Assembly: GCA_002329295.1 (NCBI GenBank)
Contig: DCTT01000026.1
Span: forward strand, 170,084 to 204,738
Source: Eubacteriaceae bacterium UBA1433
Lineage (GTDB): Bacteria > Bacillota > Clostridia > Eubacteriales > UBA1433
Length of the DNA stretch: 34,655 bases
Direction: 5' to 3'
Under the pieces are notes generated by a model, which saw nothing but the letters and a program-made list of their open reading frames with translations, searched no databases and was not told the origin of the DNA. The position numbers were made by a program, and so were the translations under genes. Each line of letters begins with the position of its first letter. Positions within the stretch are counted from its first letter, which is position 1. Below are positions 1 to 8,655 of this stretch, one piece after another.

Positions 1-701
1 CAATAAACGTTGTAATCGACCCATAGGGAATCATGAAAAAAAACATCACGATTGAGGCCGGCAGCGCACTTTTGCTAATCAGTTTTTTCAAAGATTTTGA
101 AAATGACTCTTTTTCTTTTTTCTTTTCAATACGCATAAAAACAATGCGCAACGCCAAAATCAACGATAACAATGATAAAATTGCGGAGGAATAAAACAGC
201 TTTGTAAATCCCAGTTTTTCCATGACAACCAAACCGATGAAGGGGGCAATGGACATGGAGATGGTTGCAGTAACACCAAAAAAGCCCATTCCTTCACTGA
301 ATCTCGATTTCGGCAAAATATCACTGACATTGGTGCCGAGCGAGGTACTTGCTGCCGCCCAAAACACCCCATGTATCAAGCGAAAAACAAGCGCCAGCAT
401 CACTGCTGTAAGCATGGAATAAATCATTGTACACGCAGCCAAACCTGCCAAACCTACCCACAAAAGGATTCGTCTGCTTTTATTATCCAAATACCAACCT
501 ACTGCCGGGCGCATCAAAAGAGAAGATATCGAAAACAGCCCCGTAACGAGCCCCACCATCACCTCGTTTCCGCCTAAGTACCTGACAAAAAACGGAAACG
601 TAGACATGAGCATATGGAAGCCCAAAAACATGACCAGGTTGGTTGTTGATAGCAGGACAAAGTTTCGTGTCCACAATTGCGGTTTTTGTTGATTATTCAT
701 A
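1..701 (-). CDS. MFS transporter, N-terminal part (cut by left edge)
   Basis: Reading the minus strand from an ATG at 701 gives 233 open codons that run off the left edge. An AGGA ribosome binding site lies about 8 bases upstream of the ATG. The product starts MNNQQKPQLWTRNF and has strongly hydrophobic segments separated by short basic loops. The loop between the second and third segments has an MFS motif-A-like sequence (MRPAVGWYLDNKSRR), followed by helix 4 around RLIHGVFWAAASTSLG. About seven of the expected twelve membrane helices are present. The fold is a major facilitator superfamily permease of the inner membrane, likely a drug or metabolite exporter. The substrate cannot be read from this part. 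It has its own promoter and lies downstream of the PFOR terminator. Confidence 0.85.
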
Positions 702-742
702 TACTTTTCCTATTTACTTAATTCCAAAAATACCGTATTGTC

Positions 743-771
743 ATTATAGAATAGATATCTATATCATACAA
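743..771 (-). promoter_or_regulatory. Sigma-A-type promoter of the partial MFS gene, with palindromic spacer
   Basis: On minus, a -35 TTGTAT (766-771) and a -10 TATAAT (743-748) are 17 bases apart, about 40 bases upstream of the MFS start. The spacer contains the perfect 12-base palindrome ATAGATATCTAT (751-762), a possible repressor site. Confidence 0.65.
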
Positions 772-782
772 GGTAAAATCAA

Positions 783-810
783 AAAAGCGCGACGAATTCG
801 TCGCGCTTTT
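783..810 (-). terminator. Rho-independent terminator of PFOR
   Basis: A perfect 28-base inverted repeat with a GCGCGACGAA core stem lies 13 bases past the PFOR stop. On minus it is followed by a run of six T. The AAAA/TTTT flanks could also let it work on the other strand. Confidence 0.85.
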
Positions 811-822
811 ATTGAAAACTCT

Positions 823-3800
823 TTAATCTGCTAATTTTTTATAGCCTGCATAACGCTCTTTGGCTTCTTTTTCCGCCTTGGCAAACAGCTCTTTGGCTTC
901 CTGCGGGAACTCTTGTTCCAACGCAGTATAGCGTGTTTCACTGCGCAAGAATGTCACAAAATCCTCTGTCGGTTCTTTGCTGTCCAATGTAAAGGGATTT
1001 TTGTTTTCTTCTGCCAATAAAGGATTGTAGCGATAGAGATGCCAGTATCCGCTGTCTACGGCTTTCTTTGCTTGCTCGATGTTTTTGCTCATGCCGGCTT
1101 TGATGCCATGGTTAATGCAAGGTGCATAAGCAATAATCAGCGACGGTCCGTCATAACTTTCCGCCTCGCTTACCGCCTTGATAAACTGATTCATATCCGC
1201 TCCCAAAGCCACTTGCGCCACATAAACATAACCATAAGACATGGCCATCATGCCCAAATCTTTTTTCTTGGTCTTCTTGCCGCTGGCTGCAAATTTTGCA
1301 ATCGAGGCTGTGGGCGTTGCTTTCGAAGCTTGCCCTCCGGTATTCGAATATACCTCTGTGTCGAAGACCAATACATTGACATTTTCACCGCTTGCCAGTA
1401 CGTGATCCAACCCGCCATATCCGATGTCATAGGCCCAACCGTCACCGCCAAAGATCCAAATACTTTTCTTGCTCAAATAATCTTTGTTATCTTTGATGAC
1501 TTTAAATTGTTTTTTCACGTCTTTTGCAGCGCTTTCAAGGGCAAGGAACGCTTGGCCGTATTCTTCGCTCTTTTGCACGTCATCCATATTGTCGATCCAG
1601 TTTTGTGCCGCTTTTTTCACTGCGTCTTCTTTTGTCTTTGCAACAATTTCTTCCATATTCACTTTAATCAGCTCGCGAATCTGTTTTACCGCAACAGCCA
1701 TTCCATAGCCATATTCGGCATTGTCTTCAAACAGTGAATTCGACCATGCCGGACCCTTTCCTTCGGCATTGACCGTATAGGGCATACTCGGCGCACTGGC
1801 GCCCCAAATAGAAGAGCATCCCGTAGCGTTGGCCACAATCATTCTCTCGCCGCAATATTGTGTAATATATTTTGCATAAGGTGTTTCGCCGCAACCGCCG
1901 CATGCACCGGAAAATTCCAGCAACGGTTGCACAAACTGACTGTTTTTGAGATTGGCTCTGTCCATACCTTTGCTTTTATCCGTTAAAGTCAACGCATATT
2001 CAAAGTTGGCCGCTTGATCTAATTGTTCTTCAAAAGGCTTCATAACCAATGCCTTTGATTTGGCTGGGCACACCTGTGCGCAACTGCCGCAACCCGTACA
2101 ATCCAACGGAGAAACTTGAATACGATACTGATACTCTGCCAAATCTTTTCCGATTGCTTTGACCATTCCAAAGTCTTTTGGCGCTGTTTTTGCTTCTTCA
2201 GCAGAAATTAAAAACGGGCGCACTGCCGCATGAGGGCAAACAAAGGAACATCTGCCGCACTGAATGCAGTTTTCGGCTTGCCATTCGGGTACATATGCCG
2301 CAATACCGCGTTTTTCATAAGCACTTGTTCCCAGCGGAAATGTGCCGTCTGCAATTTCTTCAAAAACCGAAACCGGCAAATCGTCGCCTTTTTTTGCCGC
2401 AATCGGTCGCAAAATATTTTCGATAAACGCCGGCTCTTTTTTGGTTTTCGCCGCCGATGCCTCCTTGGCGCTTGCCCATTCTTTTTTTATGGCTACCTTC
2501 TGCAACGAAGTAACGCTTTGCTCAATGGCCGCCATATTCATATCGACAATTTTATCGCCTTTTCTGCCGTAACTTTCAATAACGGCTTCTTTGAGGTATT
2601 TCACAGCTTCTTCAAATTCGATTACATTGGCCAATTTAAAGAACGCCGTCTGCATAATCATGTTAATGCGTCCGCCCAATCCGATACGTTGCGCCAAGGC
2701 CGTTGCATCAATAATATAGAAGTTGATGTTTTTATCTGCCAAATACTTTTTCATGCTTGCAGGAAGTTTTTCATCCAACTCTTCCATCGTCCATGATGTG
2801 TTCAGCAAAAAAGTCCCGCCTTTTTTGAGTCCGTCCAGCAATGCAAACTGATAAACATAAGACTGCATTGAGCACGAAATGAAATCCGCTTCACTGATTA
2901 AATAAGTGGAGCGAATAGGTTCTTTGCCAAAACGCAAGTGCGACACAGTTACGCCGCCGCTTTTTTTGCTGTCGTATTCAAAGTATCCTTGGGCATACAT
3001 ATCGGTTTTGTCGCCAATAATTTTAATTGCGCTTTTGTTGGCACCTACCGTACCATCACTGCCCAACCCCCAAAACTTACATCGAACGCTTCCTTCATTT
3101 TCTGTCACAATGACCTTTTTGATGGGCAATGATTTCTTGGTTACATCGTCAACAATCCCGATAGTAAAATCATCCTTCGGTTTCTTTGCTTTTAAGTTTT
3201 CATAAACAGCCAATATTTGAGAAGGCGTTGTATCTTTCGATCCCAATCCATACCTGCCTCCCACAATCATCGGTGCTTTTTCTTTGTTATAAAATACTGA
3301 TTTAATATCCAAATACAGCGGTTCTGCCGGAGCACCGGGCTCTTTGGTTCTGTCCAACACCGCTATTTTTTGTACGCTCTTCGGTATAATGCGAAGAAGA
3401 TGTTCTACGGAAAAAGGTCTGTAGAGGCGCACTTTTATCAGTCCTACCTTTTCTCCTTTTCCTATGAGATAGTCCACCACTTCTTCCGCCGTCTCCACCA
3501 CGGATCCCATAGCGACGATGACTCTCTCTGCATTCTTGGCGCCGTAATACTCAAAAGGTTTATATTTCCTGCCCGTTATTTTTGCCAATTCGTCCATGTA
3601 ATATTCGACTTTATCGGCCACCTCGTCATAGTGCGTATTGATGGCTTCTCTGCATTGAAAGAAGATGTCGGGATTTTGCGCCGTTCCTTTCACCACAGGG
3701 TGTTCCGGATTCAAGCTGCGCGCTTTAAAAGCTTTTACAGCCTTCATGTCTACCAGTTTTGCTAAATCTTTATAATCGAGTTCTTCAATTTTTTGTACTT

Positions 3801-4332
3801 CATGACTTGTGCGAAAACCGTCAAAAAAGTGTACAAAGGGCACAGACGTGGCAATGGAAGACAGATGCGCAATGGCTGCCATGTCCATAGATTCTTGCAC
3901 GCTGTTTGAAACAAGAAAAGCAAATCCCGTTTGCCTTGCTGCCATTACGTCGGAATGATCGCCAAAAATGCTTAATGCGTGCGAAGCAAGGGTGCGGGCC
4001 GTTACATGAAACACTCCAGGAAGCATTTCTCCGGCAATTTTGTACATATTGGGAATCATCAACAGCAAACCTTGAGATGCCGTAAAGGTGCTGGTCAAGG
4101 CTCCTGCGTTCAGCGATCCGTGCACAGCGCCGGCTGCACCGCCTTCACTTTGCATCTCTACAACTTTTACCTCTTGTCCAAAGATATTCTTTCTGCCATA
4201 GGCTGACCATTCATCAATGAATTCTGCCATCGGCGAAGAAGGCGTAATCGGAAATATGGCCGCCACTTCGGTAAAGGCATATGCGGAATGCGCCGCTGCC
4301 GTATTTCCATCCATCGTTTTCATTTTAGACAT
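823..4332 (-). CDS. nifJ: Pyruvate:ferredoxin (flavodoxin) oxidoreductase, single chain
   Basis: 1169 residues, the usual size of one-chain PFOR. It oxidises pyruvate with CoA to acetyl-CoA and CO2 and passes electrons to ferredoxin or flavodoxin in the cytoplasm. The N-terminal domain begins with the pyruvate-site sequence IFPITPSSPM and the ASQGLLLMIPN segment. A ferredoxin-like insert carries two 4Fe-4S motifs, CIQCGRCSFVCP near residue 690 and CTGCGSCAQVCP near 750. CGGCGETPY near 811 supplies cysteines of the cluster near TPP. The TPP/Mg site is GDGWAYDIG near 964 with the NTGGQAS segment near 997. The start is an ATG with AGGAGGG 7 bases upstream. The gene stands alone between rnpB and its own terminator. 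The 5' leader holds a large palindrome that may be an operator. The paralogue choice (por or nifJ) is nominal. Confidence 0.97.
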   Translation of the reverse strand: MSKMKTMDGNTAAAHSAYAFTEVAAIFPITPSSPMAEFIDEWSAYGRKNIFGQEVKVVEMQSEGGAAGAVHGSLNAGALTSTFTASQGLLLMIPNMYKIAGEMLPGVFHVTARTLASHALSIFGDHSDVMAARQTGFAFLVSNSVQESMDMAAIAHLSSIATSVPFVHFFDGFRTSHEVQKIEELDYKDLAKLVDMKAVKAFKARSLNPEHPVVKGTAQNPDIFFQCREAINTHYDEVADKVEYYMDELAKITGRKYKPFEYYGAKNAERVIVAMGSVVETAEEVVDYLIGKGEKVGLIKVRLYRPFSVEHLLRIIPKSVQKIAVLDRTKEPGAPAEPLYLDIKSVFYNKEKAPMIVGGRYGLGSKDTTPSQILAVYENLKAKKPKDDFTIGIVDDVTKKSLPIKKVIVTENEGSVRCKFWGLGSDGTVGANKSAIKIIGDKTDMYAQGYFEYDSKKSGGVTVSHLRFGKEPIRSTYLISEADFISCSMQSYVYQFALLDGLKKGGTFLLNTSWTMEELDEKLPASMKKYLADKNINFYIIDATALAQRIGLGGRINMIMQTAFFKLANVIEFEEAVKYLKEAVIESYGRKGDKIVDMNMAAIEQSVTSLQKVAIKKEWASAKEASAAKTKKEPAFIENILRPIAAKKGDDLPVSVFEEIADGTFPLGTSAYEKRGIAAYVPEWQAENCIQCGRCSFVCPHAAVRPFLISAEEAKTAPKDFGMVKAIGKDLAEYQYRIQVSPLDCTGCGSCAQVCPAKSKALVMKPFEEQLDQAANFEYALTLTDKSKGMDRANLKNSQFVQPLLEFSGACGGCGETPYAKYITQYCGERMIVANATGCSSIWGASAPSMPYTVNAEGKGPAWSNSLFEDNAEYGYGMAVAVKQIRELIKVNMEEIVAKTKEDAVKKAAQNWIDNMDDVQKSEEYGQAFLALESAAKDVKKQFKVIKDNKDYLSKKSIWIFGGDGWAYDIGYGGLDHVLASGENVNVLVFDTEVYSNTGGQASKATPTASIAKFAASGKKTKKKDLGMMAMSYGYVYVAQVALGADMNQFIKAVSEAESYDGPSLIIAYAPCINHGIKAGMSKNIEQAKKAVDSGYWHLYRYNPLLAEENKNPFTLDSKEPTEDFVTFLRSETRYTALEQEFPQEAKELFAKAEKEAKERYAGYKKLAD

Positions 4333-4360
4333 AAATATCCCTCCTAAAATACTCTCTGCT

Positions 4361-4413
4361 TGAAACCTTTATAATCCACGGAGATTTCTCCAGGAATTAT
4401 CTGTGAAACCTTT
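4361..4413. promoter_or_regulatory. Palindrome flanked by direct repeats upstream of PFOR
   Basis: A 30-base imperfect palindrome (4371-4400; arms ATAATCC-CGGAGA and TCTCC-GGA-ATTAT, one internal mismatch) is flanked by two identical 10-base direct repeats TGAAACCTTT (4361-4370 and 4404-4413). A possible PFOR -10 (TATAAA on minus) overlaps its edge. No T-run follows on either side, so it is not an ordinary terminator. An operator or leader hairpin is inferred. Confidence 0.5.
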
Positions 4414-4454
4414 GTGCTTTGAAAAAGCCGGTGATGTAAACTGTAAAAAAAGCA

Positions 4455-4785
4455 TTTGCGAGCGAATAAGCCGAGTTCTGTATTAATGATCATCTATCTG
4501 AGCACATTGTCGCCAACATGCTTATGCGACCTACCACGAACCGCAACGGGCCGCTGCTTTTCGGTTCTTGCTTGGTCTTGCTCCGAATGGGGTTTACATA
4601 ACATGCAGTTGCCTGCACATTACGTGAGCTCTTACCTCACGCTTTCATCCTTACCGACAAGGCGGCGGTTTGCTTTCTGTTGCACTTTCCTTAAAGTTGC
4701 CTTCACCGGACGTTATCCGGCATTCTTGCCCTATGGAGCTCGGACTTTCCTCACATTTTCATGCGCGATCAAATGGCTCGCAAAT
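4455..4785 (-). ncRNA. rnpB: RNase P RNA, bacterial type A
   Basis: This is the catalytic RNA that matures tRNA 5' ends. On minus it shows the universal core in order: GAGGAAAGTCCGAGCTCCAT (CR-I), ACAGAAAGCAAACCGCC, GGTAAGGATGAAA, GGTAAGAGCTCACG, GGAGCAAGACCAA, and the 3' core AGATAGATGATCATTAATAC followed by ACAGAACTCGGCTTA. The two ends pair as P1 (TTTGCGAGC with GCTCGCAAA). The CTCCATAGGGCA segment and overall order match type A rather than the Bacillus type B. The length of about 330 fits. Exact ends are estimated from P1. A T-run just past P1 may end transcription. Confidence 0.95.
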
Positions 4786-4802
4786 CACTTTTAATAATCA
4801 AA

Positions 4803-4831
4803 ATTATACATAGTTCTTCAACGATTGTCAA
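4803..4831 (-). promoter_or_regulatory. Consensus promoter of rnpB
   Basis: Perfect consensus on minus: TTGACA (4826-4831), 17-base spacer, TATAAT (4803-4808). It sits about 10 bases before the mature RNA, as expected for a strongly expressed stable RNA. Confidence 0.9.
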
Positions 4832-4892
4832 AACAAATCCCGCAGCAATACGTTTTTATTTCGCGATTTTCTGTTTTCCTTTTGTCGGATAT

Positions 4893-4900
4893 GCTATAAT
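4893..4900 (+). promoter_or_regulatory. Extended -10 promoter of the glycosyltransferase gene
   Basis: TGCTATAAT fits an extended -10 element about 73 bases upstream of the start. No good -35 is visible, so support is moderate. Confidence 0.45.
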
Positions 4901-4972
4901 GCAATAAAACTTCCTAATGTTTTCCATATTGTCGATATTTTTTGACCTTATCAATCAAAAAAGAGGATAACA

Positions 4973-6055
4973 ATGATTGGTGTTGTCATTCCGGTTTTCA
5001 ATCCGGAGCATGCGCTTATAGAATATGTACAAGATATTTTAAAGAATCCTTTGCGCCCGGTTATCATCATCAACGATGGCAGCGACTCTGCGCACAGCGA
5101 GGTGTTTTGTCGCCTTTCTTCCCTGGAGGACTGCATTGTTTTGACCCATGAGACCAGCCGCGGCAAAGGTCGCGCACTCAAAACGGCTTATGAATATTTT
5201 CTTGCAAATTTGCCCCAACATATCGGCCTTATCACCGCAGATGCTGACGGGTCAAACGCTTTGGAGGACATTTTGGCGCTGGCAGAGCTTTTGTGCAAAA
5301 ACCCTGACCGCTACGCTGTAGTAGGGCAGCGTGATATATACAACAAAAAAGTTCCTCTGCTCTCGCGCCTCGGCAACAAAATGAACGCTGCTCTTTTCCG
5401 CCTGCTCTATGGCGGACACATCAAAGACACGCAGTGTGGCCTACGCGCTTTTAGCGCCGACATCATTACCGATATGCTGAAAATAAGCGGAGAGCGTTAC
5501 GATTACGAGATGCGAGTGCTGACTTTTTTACAGTTAAAAAATATCACATGGACACTCTATCCGATTCAAACGATTTATAGCAATAATAAACGTCCTGATT
5601 ACAGGCCTGCGGATACGGCTCGCATTTTTATCTCCTTAATGAGCGGGTTTTTTCGCTACTTTTCTGTCTTTTTGTTATCGGCAATTATTGATGTTTTTGT
5701 GCTTGCGCTGTGTTACTATTTCTTTTTTTCTTCGCTTCCATTGGCGCAGCGCCTTTTACTGAGCACCGTAATCGCCCGCATTATCTCTTCTGTTTTCAAC
5801 TATCTGGCAAACAAATTTGTTGTATTTCAGTCGAAAAAATCGCACCGAAAAGCCGCCTGGAGATACTATTTTTTGTGGCTGTCTCAAATGCTGACATCCT
5901 ACTTTCTTGTGTTACTCTGCACTTCGATATTCTCCATAAACGTTGTATTGCCCAAGGCGCTTATCGATACGGCTCTGGGCATCATCAGCTATCAGGTTCA
6001 ACTGCATTGGGTGTTTAAAGACGCACCTTCTTCCTCTAACAAGCCCAAACCATAA
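4973..6055 (+). CDS. GT2 glycosyltransferase fused to a GtrA membrane domain
   Basis: 360 residues with AGAGGA 7 bases before the ATG. Residues 1-215 are a GT-A fold of the DPM1-like family. They have the NDGS nucleotide-binding turn (34-37), the metal-binding DAD (90-92), and DTQCGLR (152-158), which is typical of polyprenyl-phosphate sugar transferases. Residues 225-350 form four hydrophobic helices with the GtrA signature FNYLANKFVVF (275-285) and a QVQLHWVF end. Such enzymes usually move a hexose from a nucleotide sugar to undecaprenyl phosphate, and GtrA domains are linked to flipping of the lipid-linked sugar. Having both in one chain suggests coupled synthesis and translocation for cell-envelope glycosylation (inference). 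It stands alone, and no acceptor gene is nearby. The sugar is unknown. Confidence 0.88.
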   Translation: MIGVVIPVFNPEHALIEYVQDILKNPLRPVIIINDGSDSAHSEVFCRLSSLEDCIVLTHETSRGKGRALKTAYEYFLANLPQHIGLITADADGSNALEDILALAELLCKNPDRYAVVGQRDIYNKKVPLLSRLGNKMNAALFRLLYGGHIKDTQCGLRAFSADIITDMLKISGERYDYEMRVLTFLQLKNITWTLYPIQTIYSNNKRPDYRPADTARIFISLMSGFFRYFSVFLLSAIIDVFVLALCYYFFFSSLPLAQRLLLSTVIARIISSVFNYLANKFVVFQSKKSHRKAAWRYYFLWLSQMLTSYFLVLLCTSIFSINVVLPKALIDTALGIISYQVQLHWVFKDAPSSSNKPKP

Positions 6056-6264
6056 AAGAGAAATGACAACACATGATAGGTTTTGATGTTAAAAATCCTT
6101 TGCGAAAGCTTATTCGCTTTTCTCACAGGCAGAAACACCGTCATTTTTCTGGACGCGAAATATAACACAGCGCCTATACTGACAAACTCGATTCGCGTTT
6201 CGGCAGATTCGATAAGCTGCATTACAAAACCTGTAGGTATAAAAACATGCAGCAGCGAAACCAT
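5998..6264 (-). CDS. Possible small hypothetical protein, unrecognised
   Basis: An 88-codon minus-strand frame starting MVSLLHVFIPTGFVMQ. Its composition is protein-like (mixed hydrophobic strands, FYGLGLLEEEG near the end), but it overlaps the 3' end of the convergent glycosyltransferase gene by 58 bases. The only upstream purine run (CGGG) is too close to the ATG to act as a good ribosome binding site, and no clear promoter is seen. It covers most of the 300 bases between the glycosyltransferase and the thrS promoter, where I see nothing else. It may be a chance frame or a decayed gene. Confidence 0.2.
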   Translation of the reverse strand: MVSLLHVFIPTGFVMQLIESAETRIEFVSIGAVLYFASRKMTVFLPVRKANKLSQRIFNIKTYHVLSFLFYGLGLLEEEGASLNTQCS

Positions 6265-6316
6265 CCCGTGCGCATTGCATGCGTTCTAATACAAGGTCGC
6301 TTTTGCTATAAATCAT

Positions 6317-6344
6317 TTGACAATCCAAAAGAATCATGTAAAAT
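6317..6344 (+). promoter_or_regulatory. Promoter of the T-box/thrS transcript
   Basis: TTGACA (6317-6322), 16-base spacer, TAAAAT (6339-6344). Transcription would start near 6351, just ahead of the T-box stem I. Confidence 0.8.
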
Positions 6345-6370
6345 ATTTGCATACAACCATTTATACTATT

Positions 6371-6597
6371 CGATGAGAAAGACGAGTACTTTTTGCGCTC
6401 CGACAGAGAGTTCCTGCAACAGCTGAGAGCAGGTAGGATCAGCGCCGAAACGAAAACCACTTTTGAGAACTTTGCAAAACAAAGCCGGTGATGCCGTTAT
6501 CGTCCAAGAGCGGGCAGTCATGCTGCCAAAAAAGGTGGAACCGCGGAAATTTTTCGTCCTTTGTATACAAATATTGTATTGATAAAGGGCTTTTTTA
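6371..6597 (+). promoter_or_regulatory. T-box riboswitch (tRNA-Thr sensing) with terminator
   Basis: The leader contains the stem I signatures GAGAAAGACGAGTA, AGAGAGTTC and CTGAGAGCAGGT, then the T-box itself AAGGTGGAACCGCGG (6532-6546). A terminator hairpin follows (GTCCTTT at 6556-6562 pairing with AAAGGGC at 6584-6590, then TTTTTT). An ACC triplet at 6456-6458 lies where the specifier codon is expected and would read threonine, matching the downstream gene. In the known mechanism, uncharged tRNA-Thr pairs with specifier and T-box, forms the antiterminator, and allows thrS transcription. Confidence 0.93.
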
Positions 6598-6625
6598 TTT
6601 TAACAAATGTAAAAGGAGACCATGT

Positions 6626-8533
6626 ATGATCAATATCACGTTAAAAGACAACGCCGTTTTGCAGGCGGCGAGCGGAACAACCGTCTATGATATCGCCAAG
6701 CAAATCAGCCCTTCGCTGGCTCGCAATGCTCTGGCGGGGCTGCTTAACGGCAAGGCTGTCGATTTGACTACGCCTATTGAAAAAGACAGCACCCTTGAAA
6801 TATTGACCTTTGACGACGCAAGAGGAAAAGAGATTTTTTGGCATACTTCCTCACACGTCTTGGCACAAGCAGTGAAACGACTCTATCCCGATGCACAAAT
6901 CGCAATAGGCCCTGCCATCGAAAACGGTTTTTATTACGACTTTGATGTAACGCATCCTTTTGTGCCCGAAGACTTAGACAAAATTGAAGCGGAAATGAAA
7001 AAAATTATCAAAGAAAACCCTCATCCGAAGCGTTTAGAACTCAGCCGCTGCGATGCCGTTGCGTATTTTGAAAAAACGGGCGAACCTTACAAAGTAGAGC
7101 TTACAAATGCCATTGAAGAAGGCCAGCCTATCAGCTTATACGAACAGGGCGACTTTACGGATTTGTGCGCAGGCCCTCACTTATATGATCTATCCACCAT
7201 TAAAGCGCTCAAGCTGACCTCCATTGCGGGCGCCTACTGGCGCGGCAACGAAAACAATCGCATGTTACAGCGCATTTACGGTATTTCTTTTCCCAAACAG
7301 AGTATGCTGGATGAGTATTTAGCCCTCCTCGAAGAAGCCAAAAAACGTGACCATCGCAAACTGGGCAAAGAATTGGACTTATTTTCCGTTATGGAAGAAG
7401 GCCCGGGATTTCCTTTCTTTCATCCGCACGGCATGATTGTGCGCAATGAGTTGGAAAGCTTTTGGCGAATAGAACACGCCAAGCGCGGCTACAGCGAAAT
7501 TCGAACGCCGATTATGCTGGACTCAGAGCTTTGGAAACAATCGGGACACTGGCAAAATTATAAAGACAATATGTATTTTTCCGAAATCGACGAACGCATT
7601 TTTGCACTCAAACCAATGAACTGTCCGGGCTCAATGCTCTTATATAAACGCAAGATGTATTCCTACCGCGATTTGCCGTTGCGCATGGGCGAGTTGGGTA
7701 TCGTACACCGTCACGAACTGTCCGGCACTTTGCACGGCTTAATGCGCGTGCGCAACTTTACCCAAGACGATGCTCATATTTTTATGACACCGGAACAAAT
7801 AAAAGATGAAATCATCGGCGTCATGGACTTAATTGATGACTTTTATTCTATTTTCGGCTTTGAATACCACATCGAACTATCCACAAGACCCGAAAAATTT
7901 ATCGGTGAAATTGCTTCCTGGGACCTTGCCACCGATGCGCTGCGAGCTGCTTTGGAATCCAAGGGAAAAGAATTCATTATCAACGAAGGCGACGGTGCTT
8001 TTTATGGTCCGAAAATTGACTTTCATTTAAAAGACAGTTTGAACAGAACCTGGCAATGCGGCACGATTCAACTGGACTTTCAAATGCCGGAACGTTTTGA
8101 TTTGACCTATGTAGGTGCGGATGGCGAAAAACACCGCCCCATCGTGATTCATACGGTTACTTATGGTTCCATCGAGCGATTTATTGCCATTTTAACCGAA
8201 CATTTTGCAGGCGCTTTTCCGCTGTGGCTCTCTCCGATACAATGTGTCTTTATTCCCGTATCCCCTGAGTTTAACGACTATGCCTCTCAATTGCAGCATC
8301 TCTATCGCGATGCGGGTCTGCGTGCCGAAACAGATAATCGCAACGAAAAAATGGGTTATAAAATCCGCGAAGCACAGATGAAAAAAATCCCCTACATGCT
8401 CGTGGTGGGTCAAAAAGAAAAAGACAGCAACACCGTTTCCGTGCGCAGCCGAAGCAAAGGTGATGCAGGCGTATTTGACAGTGAAGAGTTTATGAAAAAA
8501 ATGCAGGAAGAAATCGCATTAAAAACATATTGA
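6626..8533 (+). CDS. thrS: Threonyl-tRNA synthetase
   Basis: 635 residues, normal for bacterial ThrRS. The enzyme charges tRNA-Thr with threonine and edits mischarged serine. The order is a TGS domain (1-62), then the editing domain with HTSSH (His73, His77) and CAGPHLYDL. The class II core follows with the zinc cysteine in LKPMNCPGSM, motif 2 around RMGELGIVHRHE, and RVRNFTQDDAHIF. The anticodon domain starts about FPLWLSPIQ and ends near the C-terminus. The ATG at 6626 has AAAGGAG 9 bases upstream. The open frame extends 46 codons further upstream, but those codons are the T-box leader and are not translated. The gene is monocistronic, with a terminator right after it. Confidence 0.98.
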   Translation: MINITLKDNAVLQAASGTTVYDIAKQISPSLARNALAGLLNGKAVDLTTPIEKDSTLEILTFDDARGKEIFWHTSSHVLAQAVKRLYPDAQIAIGPAIENGFYYDFDVTHPFVPEDLDKIEAEMKKIIKENPHPKRLELSRCDAVAYFEKTGEPYKVELTNAIEEGQPISLYEQGDFTDLCAGPHLYDLSTIKALKLTSIAGAYWRGNENNRMLQRIYGISFPKQSMLDEYLALLEEAKKRDHRKLGKELDLFSVMEEGPGFPFFHPHGMIVRNELESFWRIEHAKRGYSEIRTPIMLDSELWKQSGHWQNYKDNMYFSEIDERIFALKPMNCPGSMLLYKRKMYSYRDLPLRMGELGIVHRHELSGTLHGLMRVRNFTQDDAHIFMTPEQIKDEIIGVMDLIDDFYSIFGFEYHIELSTRPEKFIGEIASWDLATDALRAALESKGKEFIINEGDGAFYGPKIDFHLKDSLNRTWQCGTIQLDFQMPERFDLTYVGADGEKHRPIVIHTVTYGSIERFIAILTEHFAGAFPLWLSPIQCVFIPVSPEFNDYASQLQHLYRDAGLRAETDNRNEKMGYKIREAQMKKIPYMLVVGQKEKDSNTVSVRSRSKGDAGVFDSEEFMKKMQEEIALKTY

Positions 8534-8542
8534 TAATCAACA

Positions 8543-8576
8543 AATAAGGGAAACGGAGATGTTTCCCTTATTTTCT
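8543..8576 (+). terminator. Terminator of thrS
   Basis: The stem AATAAGGGAAAC/GTTTCCCTTATT with loop GGAGAT is followed by TTTCTTT, ten bases past the thrS stop. Confidence 0.9.
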
Positions 8577-8655
8577 TTGTTCTGCTTTTTTGTTCAAATC
8601 TATCCTTTCGTAAAATACTGTTCTTACATGTTTGACAAAATATTATTTTTATATT

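Noticed and set aside
1039..1737. 232-codon plus-strand open frame inside the PFOR gene
   Set aside because: Lies fully antisense to a certain gene, has no ribosome binding site and a composition typical of reverse-strand shadows.
2230..2796. 188-codon plus-strand open frame inside the PFOR gene
   Set aside because: Antisense shadow, rich in Cys, Phe and Arg, with no family resemblance.
6488..6625. N-terminal extension of ThrS
   Set aside because: These codons cover the T-box and its terminator. The real start has its own AAAGGAG site and matches the TGS domain start.
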